Assembly (NCBI GenBank): GCA_964058805.1
Contig: CAXKVV010000666.1
Span: 1-36,726, forward strand
Length of the DNA: 36,726 nt
Source: Schoenoplectus triqueter
Taxonomy: Eukaryota; Streptophyta; Magnoliopsida; Poales; Cyperaceae
Direction: 5' to 3'
How positions within the stretch are numbered: the first letter of the stretch is position 1; each line of letters starts with the position of its first letter. The position numbers were made by a program, and so were the translations under genes. The notes under the pieces were generated by a model. The model searched no databases. It had not been told where the DNA came from and saw only the letters and a program-made list of their open reading frames with translations. Positions 32,701 through 36,726 of the stretch are shown piece after piece.

Positions 32701-35700
32701 AATTATTAATTAATAAGGAGATTAGAAACTCTTTTTTCTTTAATTAGCCGATGATGAGAATAATCTCAACGGATTTGAGATTAATTTTCTAATTACATCC
32801 CTATTTTTTAATTATTATTTTCAACAGACGTTCATCTTACACACTAATAAATTCTGATGGATAATAAAAGAAACAAATATTGCGAGGCATATATGCACAT
32901 CGAGAGAAGATCCTGATTTGATATCTACATGTTTTCCTTCTGGCGTTTTTGTTTCTTTAGCGTTGGTTTCCAACTTTCCAAGATCAATTGTGTGCTTTAT
33001 TGACTCTAAAAAGTTAGTGGGCCTTATGGTAACTGTTATATTCTGTCATTAGTATGTGCTTAGCCTAATTCAAGGAAAGGGAAGTAGGACGAATCTTTGA
33101 TTTTTGCGAAGTTACAAAGAAAGTTTGAAACAGGTAAAATGTTTTCTAGTGACTGCAGGTTGCGTTTTCATATCAGGTTGTTATCTTTGCATGAATTTTC
33201 TAAATTACATGAAGTTCATTTTCTCGGTTCGGAAAAAGAAAGCATAACAAACCTACTGTGCAATGTGCAATGTACTTTGTTTTTATAGAAAGATGAAAGT
33301 TTACCTTTCAAAAAAAATTCATTTAGTATTTATGAAGATTTAAACTCATAAGTAAATTTCAATTAGTATTTATGGATGTTTGGACTTAATCTCTTAAAAG
33401 TCATTTTAATTAACTGTTATTTGTGCTACTAGATCATGTGCACCTCTTATTAATATGTCTACATAGGTATGTTCTTTCATTTTTTTTTTCAACTTAAAAA
33501 TGTAAGGATGATGCACTTCTTCCTTAGAATTGGATTTTATTTTCCCTTATTTGGTGGATTTGGCAAATTTTTGAAGCAGGCATTATCATTTTAATATTCT
33601 GATTGAACTTTAATGTTTATCTATATTTGATCACTGAATTTTTATTTATCTGTTTTTAGTCACTAAAGTTTAATGTTTGTTCATATTTGATCACTCTCAT
33701 TAATTTTTTCATTAAAAAATAATTAAAAAACTAATAAAATATATATAATTTCATTTTATTTATCTATTTTTTATTTCAATTAGTTTTGACAACAAGTATA
33801 ATTTCATTTCAATTATTTTTGAATGAAAAATCTAATAGGAGCGATCAAATATGGATAAATATTAAAATTCAATGACTAAAAATGGATAAATAAAAATTTG
33901 GTGACAAAATATGAATAAACATCGAAGTTGAGTGACCTACCTAAAGATTAACTCTCATTTTTTTATTGTAATTTTCAAGCCGAAAGATAGATCGTTTGTG
34001 GAATACAGAAACTGCTTGGTTTAATTAGTTTCTTTGACCAGAATAGTGGCGTTTAATTAATGGTCGGTAAAACAGTGAATGTGAAAAATTGCAAGTTGAA
34101 AACCGATTAAGATATATCCGTAAATATCTAAAGTTCGAAAGCCTTGATTTTTATTTTTATCTAAAAAAATTATTGTTGATAATGATATCATATCAGGAAA
34201 AATTAGGAGTCATTCTAGTTCCGTATATGATGCTCAGTTTTCAAGTTAAAAAATGTTGATCATACAACGACTGCTCCTATAACAAGACAAAGTGGGAAAG
34301 AAACAAGATATATTACGAAAATGGATTGGCTATCATAGTTCAAACTATGGCAAAGGTGCCATTTGTGACTGATAATGGACCCCATTCAATAATAAAATTC
34401 CCTCTGAATTTAATTTTAAATCATTTTGATGACCGAAGTTCTGTGTCATACTTTCCCTACCATGAAAAATATGATAGTGAATCCGAATCCGATATATATG
34501 TTTTGCGTGCCACTTTGGATCAAACAGTTTTGTTTGTAGATTTGTACCTTTATAGTTGGGGTCATTAATTAATTCTGGCTTGATAGCAAATATTATCAGA
34601 GTGGTCCTTGGTCCCCATGCTATACTATGAACAGGGTAGAACTACTTTGTTCTTCCTTTCTTTTTCTTTTTTTGTAGTAGTAGAGAATCTCTTGTAGTTT
34701 GAATTTTCATTAAATGAAACAAAAATGTTTACAGGGTGTTCTCTACTTTACATCTAAGCTTGTTCCTTCTTTATTTTTGGCCATTGGAGTGTACTTCGCT
34801 ATCTTGTTTGGCTAGATATCTTGATCTTTCAGACAAATGCTTAATTATGCATGTATTATTGTGTCTAAATCAATATTACTGCAATTAAATATTGCATCCA
34901 GTAGTGTTGGGCAACAAATTATTTATCAACAACATACTTAACGATTCAATATGCATATTATTCTTAATGGTGCTATTAATCATAGATAATCTGAATAGTA
35001 GGAAATTTGCCCAAGCACGGAGCAAACAAAGAACAAGTCGAAAATTTCATGAACGAAGAGAGGGCTAAGAGGAATCAAATGCTGCAAAAATACTTGAATT
35101 TGTGTCGTACATCCAAGGTAAATTATTAGCTTTTAACAAATAGGCCTCCCTTTAATGCCGATATATATTATTTTTTATATATCTCTTACGGTATTTGAAC
35201 TTGTGACTCTCGAAAGAGAGATGAGATCATTAACCATTCGTGCTCTATCTATGGTTCACATCCATAATAAATTAATATCCTTGGAAAATACCTGCTACAT
35301 AATAATTCCAGGCAATTTTTTACCAGTATGTTGCTCTTTCAAACATACATAAATGTTTATAGTCCTTTGGAATTGGTTTCATCTGAAATTTTGTTCTGCA
35401 AAGTATTTTCTTGTCTTGAATTTACTGAAGCATCTTAATTTTACACCAACCTTTATTTGTTTATCTGAATATCAGGTACAGCATGATGTCCATCTTATTG
35501 AGAGCAATTATCCTCAAAAAGCAATTCTCGAACTAATTCCAGTCTTACACATAAAAACTTTGGTCATCGGAACTTCAAAGGATAATTTGAGGTGATTAAG
35601 TTTTATTTCTCGCTTCATAATGGAAAAATCTATTTCATATTGTAAAAATTACGCATGCAGAAATAAACAACAAGCAATACAAAATAGCCACAATGCTTCA

Positions 35701-36358
35701 ATGTTGTGAGCAATGAGCTGATTTGGTATGCAAAAAGATAACTTATATCACATTTCTCTGGTAAATAAAATGAACGTGATGTCCAGCACGGATGATCAAT
35801 GACACCAATACTACTGTTAAGGTTGTGGGTTTAAATCCAGCAAATACTGAGAGGAGATGTTGACACTTTAAAAAAATTAAGTGTCGGGTCCGGCCTATAA
35901 TATAAAATAGGTCTACAATAAAAATAAAAAAAGTAGTAAATGAAATGTTTTCAGAACGACATATATGAGAAAGTTTTTCATTGCTGAAGGTATTGTTGGC
36001 CTTCTCTTAACATAAAATTTAATTACATTGATGTAATAGGAGGTTGAAGCGAGGAGGCACAAAGGCAGGTATAATACAGAAAGAAGCACCTGAGTATTGT
36101 GAAGTAAAGATAATTTGTGAAGGCAAAGACATAAGCACAATTACTGCTGCTCCTGATCAAACGCCGCCGGCATCCCCTTTGGCTTCAGACAATACAAAAA
36201 CTGAAAGAAGAGAACCCACTACAACTCTACCAGCAACTCCACCTCGAGAAATCCAGAGTATTATTAGAAGTGGAAGCACAAACACTAGAAAGGAAAGCAA
36301 GTTCAAGAAGTTTTTCAGATATTTTTCTTGTATCAATCGTATACTCTGGAAGGACTAA
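26728..36358 (+). CDS. Universal-stress-protein-domain protein without kinase or U-box
   Basis: Four exons, 26728-27130, 34999-35117, 35476-35591 and 36040-36358, splice in consistent phases (1, 0, 2) to 318 residues. Residues 1-88 form an acidic, low-complexity leader. A USP fold spans about 90-239: it opens DDVYVAVGESKSSFNALSWA, has LIHVFPE, the ANKEQVENFMNEERAKR helix, HDVHLIESNYPQKAILELI and the nucleotide-loop region LVIGTSKDNLRR. Residues 240-290 are rich in Thr and Pro, and the C terminus is basic and aromatic (KFKKFFRYFSC). This USP type is the one fused to kinase or U-box domains in plant receptor-like kinases; here both are absent, as in stand-alone members. The start context AACAAATGG is favourable. 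Role inferred: stress-responsive nucleotide binding; partners unknown. Confidence 0.88.
27526..27828 (-). repeat. 3' LTR of the copia element
   Basis: 303 bases, TGTTGGAAATAG...TTTTCAACA, with short TGTTG/CAACA inverted ends. It is colinear with the other LTR at 32521-32826, differing by scattered transitions and three small indels. Confidence 0.92.
27829..27840 (-). other. Polypurine tract of the copia element
   Basis: On the minus strand this reads CTTGAGGGGGAG directly before the 3' LTR, the usual position and form of a copia polypurine tract for plus-strand priming. Confidence 0.85.
27850..28480 (-). pseudogene. Copia RNase H region, decayed
   Basis: The minus strand shows RPDISFSISQISKFMHTP, LRYLKGT, GYSDADWAGS with the catalytic-type Asp of the SDADWAG motif, and a C-terminal stretch NPVFHERTKYIKVDYHFIR. 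The frame is interrupted near 28145 and again beyond, so no continuous product is made. Confidence 0.85.
28490..29323 (-). pseudogene. Copia reverse transcriptase region, active site altered
   Basis: The open block 28730-29323 has KARLVAKGYTQ, YQLDVKNIFLQ, VYMLLPPG and VCKLNKSIYRLKQS, all landmarks of copia reverse transcriptase. The catalytic YxDD box reads YFDN, losing the second aspartate, and an in-frame stop follows shortly after. An RNA-dependent polymerase with this change is expected to be inactive. Confidence 0.9.
29850..30680 (-). pseudogene. Copia integrase region, decayed
   Basis: The minus-strand frames show VHSDV near 30370-30390, FIIFIDDFTKF, RIDNGTEFVNEIF near 30161-30193 and a TPQQN-type box with ERKN-like residues near 30078-30110. 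These correspond to the DDE catalytic core of copia integrase. Several stops and at least one shift interrupt it. Confidence 0.8.
30681..31091 (-). pseudogene. Copia protease region
   Basis: The frame contains WVLDSGAIDHTTGD with the aspartic-protease DSGA core, then ILGSSSINF and the LISISKIT motif that ends copia protease domains. The frame stops at NELNC, before integrase, so the polyprotein is cut here. Confidence 0.85.
31161..31970 (-). pseudogene. Copia gag region with degenerate zinc knuckle
   Basis: From about 31950 leftward the minus strand carries gag-like words (LDGKNY-type start, RLQQELQQIKQ near 31600-31630, FRFLASLDSSYESVRSQILL near 31440-31510). In 31161-31379 a knuckle reads CEFCKKKDYRKEEC, in which the conserved His of CX2CX4HX4C is Tyr. 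Multiple stops are present. Confidence 0.75.
32505..32520 (-). other. Primer-binding site for initiator tRNA-Met
   Basis: On the minus strand TGGTATCAGAGTATGG directly follows the 5' LTR. Its first eleven bases match the usual plant copia site complementary to the 3' end of initiator tRNA-Met (TGGTATCAGAGC), then diverge. Confidence 0.88.
32521..32826 (-). repeat. 5' LTR of the copia element
   Basis: 306 bases, TGTTGGAAATAA...TTTTCAACA, followed by the GACGT duplication. Its minus-strand promoter would face away from the host gene's direction of transcription. Confidence 0.92.
33598..33945. mobile_element. Intronic long-inverted-repeat MITE
   Basis: The left arm (GAACTTTAATGTTTATCTAT, TTGATCACTGAATTTTTATT, TATCTGTTTTTAGTCA) is mirrored on the right (TGACTAAAAATGGATAAATA, AAAATTTGGTGACAAAATAT, GAATAAACATCGAAGTTGAG). 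The left arm itself contains two related TTTAATGTTT(A/G)T(T/C)(C/T)ATATTTGATCAC-type units, so it is internally repeated. No target duplication could be fixed. Confidence 0.6.
35118..35475 (+). other. Intron 2 of the USP-domain gene
   Basis: Donor AAG/GTAAAT, acceptor ATCAG at 35475, phase 0 between Lys174 and Val175. AT-rich, no repeats recognised. Confidence 0.85.
35592..36039 (+). other. Intron 3 of the USP-domain gene
   Basis: Donor GAG/GTGATT, acceptor GTAATAG at 36039, splitting the Arg213 codon. A GGTTGTGGGTTTAAATCC stretch near 35821 resembles a Pol III B box, but no complete SINE could be shown. Confidence 0.8.
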
Positions 36359-36555
36359 ATGATACAATACTTACTGTTTGCCTGTATATTTTCTTTCATT
36401 TGTTGTCTGTTATTTCATTGTTTCAGTTGTATGGTATGAAAATATATTGATTCCCATTCGTTATACTATATAACACATATACCATTTGCTTGTATGTTTC
36501 TGATGTATTTCGACATTGTACTTTAAATCTTGGTGTTGTTTGTAGTCTGACATTA

Positions 36556-36561
36556 AATAAA
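36556..36561 (+). terminator. Candidate polyadenylation signal of the USP-domain gene
   Basis: AATAAA about 200 bases after the stop codon, in T-rich surroundings with TTGT-type elements upstream, as in plant 3' ends. The rest of 36359-36726 shows no other feature. Confidence 0.45.
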
Positions 36562-36726
36562 CATCTGAATTAATCATACTGCGTTCCTGCCATCTTTATC
36601 TGATCTGAGTCGATCTGTGCTATCTGGTAACTGGTACTCTTTCCTTTTTCTTGAAAAATTGTACAACTGCTGCTCAGCTCCCAGATTTTTCGACAGCGAA
36701 CGGAAGTGATATCATATCACCTTGCC

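Larger units (their letters stand above)
27526..32826 (-). mobile_element. Ty1/copia LTR retrotransposon, antisense, inactivated
   Basis: A complete 5.3-kb structure: LTRs at both ends, 5-bp target duplication GACGT (27521-27525 and 32827-32831), primer-binding site beside the 5' LTR and polypurine tract beside the 3' LTR. Internal minus-strand order is gag, protease, integrase, reverse transcriptase, RNase H; integrase before reverse transcriptase defines the copia superfamily. Frames are broken by stops and shifts and the reverse transcriptase active site is altered, so it is non-autonomous now. By eye the LTRs differ at roughly 10-12% of positions, mostly transitions, as expected for an old, methylated insertion. 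Confidence 0.93.
27131..34998 (+). other. Intron 1 of the USP-domain gene, 7,868 bases, retrotransposon-expanded
   Basis: The donor CTAT/GTAAGT is perfect; the acceptor GAATAG/TA is pyrimidine-poor. Choosing 34998 keeps frame (L135-G136); ending the intron three bases later would create a stop. About two thirds of the intron is an antisense Ty1/copia element (27526-32826), and a MITE lies at 33598-33945. Apart from these I see no exon-like sequence. Confidence 0.8.

Noticed and set aside
33097..33288. 63-codon frame just after the copia element
   Set aside because: Intronic, starts without ATG support, no family resemblance, no consistent splice sites.
34326..34568. 80-codon frame in intron 1 of the USP-domain gene
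   Set aside because: No recognised family, and retaining it would break the splice phase between exons 1 and 2. Possibly a relic, but nothing supports it as a gene.
35766..35905. Possible SINE (B-box-like GGTTGTGGGTTTAAATCC)
   Set aside because: A plausible B box, but the A box is weak, and no poly-A or T-rich tail or target duplication was found.

Overview
The window is nuclear DNA from a flowering plant, most likely a eudicot. Three intron-bearing genes with GT-AG introns lie in very AT-rich sequence crowded with plant-type mobile elements (hAT, Mutator-like, PIF/Harbinger, Helitron and Ty1/copia). There are no operons, CRISPR arrays or rRNA genes, and I saw no tRNA gene. The species cannot be named from sequence alone. 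All gene models were assembled by eye from splice sites, reading phase and protein-family resemblance.

Layout. 1-11.2 kb is intergenic. It holds a hAT element with an 8-bp target duplication, an inverted Helitron copy, a long-inverted-repeat element with a GC-richer core, a GC-rich palindrome element (7065-7422), a 25-bp tandem repeat, a Mutator-like MITE with a 9-bp target duplication (7822-8572), and a decayed tandem array interrupted by a palindromic element. 11.3-13.7 kb is a two-exon family-1 UDP-glycosyltransferase of UGT708 (flavonoid C-glycosyltransferase) type. 13.7-17.0 kb is repeats, including a 150-185-bp-period satellite-like array and a Tourist-like MITE. 17.0-20.3 kb is a five-exon Apd1/Aim32-like (sucrase/ferredoxin-like) protein with a bis-histidinyl 2Fe-2S motif and a C-terminal membrane segment. 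20.3-26.7 kb is intergenic, with a complete short Helitron, a second hAT element and a run of four palindromic elements beside (TA)n/(GA)n microsatellites. 26.7-36.4 kb is a four-exon universal-stress-protein-domain gene. Its 7.9-kb first intron carries a dead 5.3-kb Ty1/copia retrotransposon in antisense, with LTRs, primer-binding site, polypurine tract and a GACGT target duplication.

The three genes are all on the + strand and have no evident shared pathway: one acts in specialised metabolism, one is an Fe-S/thioredoxin-fold protein and one is a stress-related nucleotide-binding protein. The most unusual material is in the repeats: the GC-rich palindrome element, and a family of long hairpin elements sitting repeatedly at TA microsatellites, one of them inside an intron.
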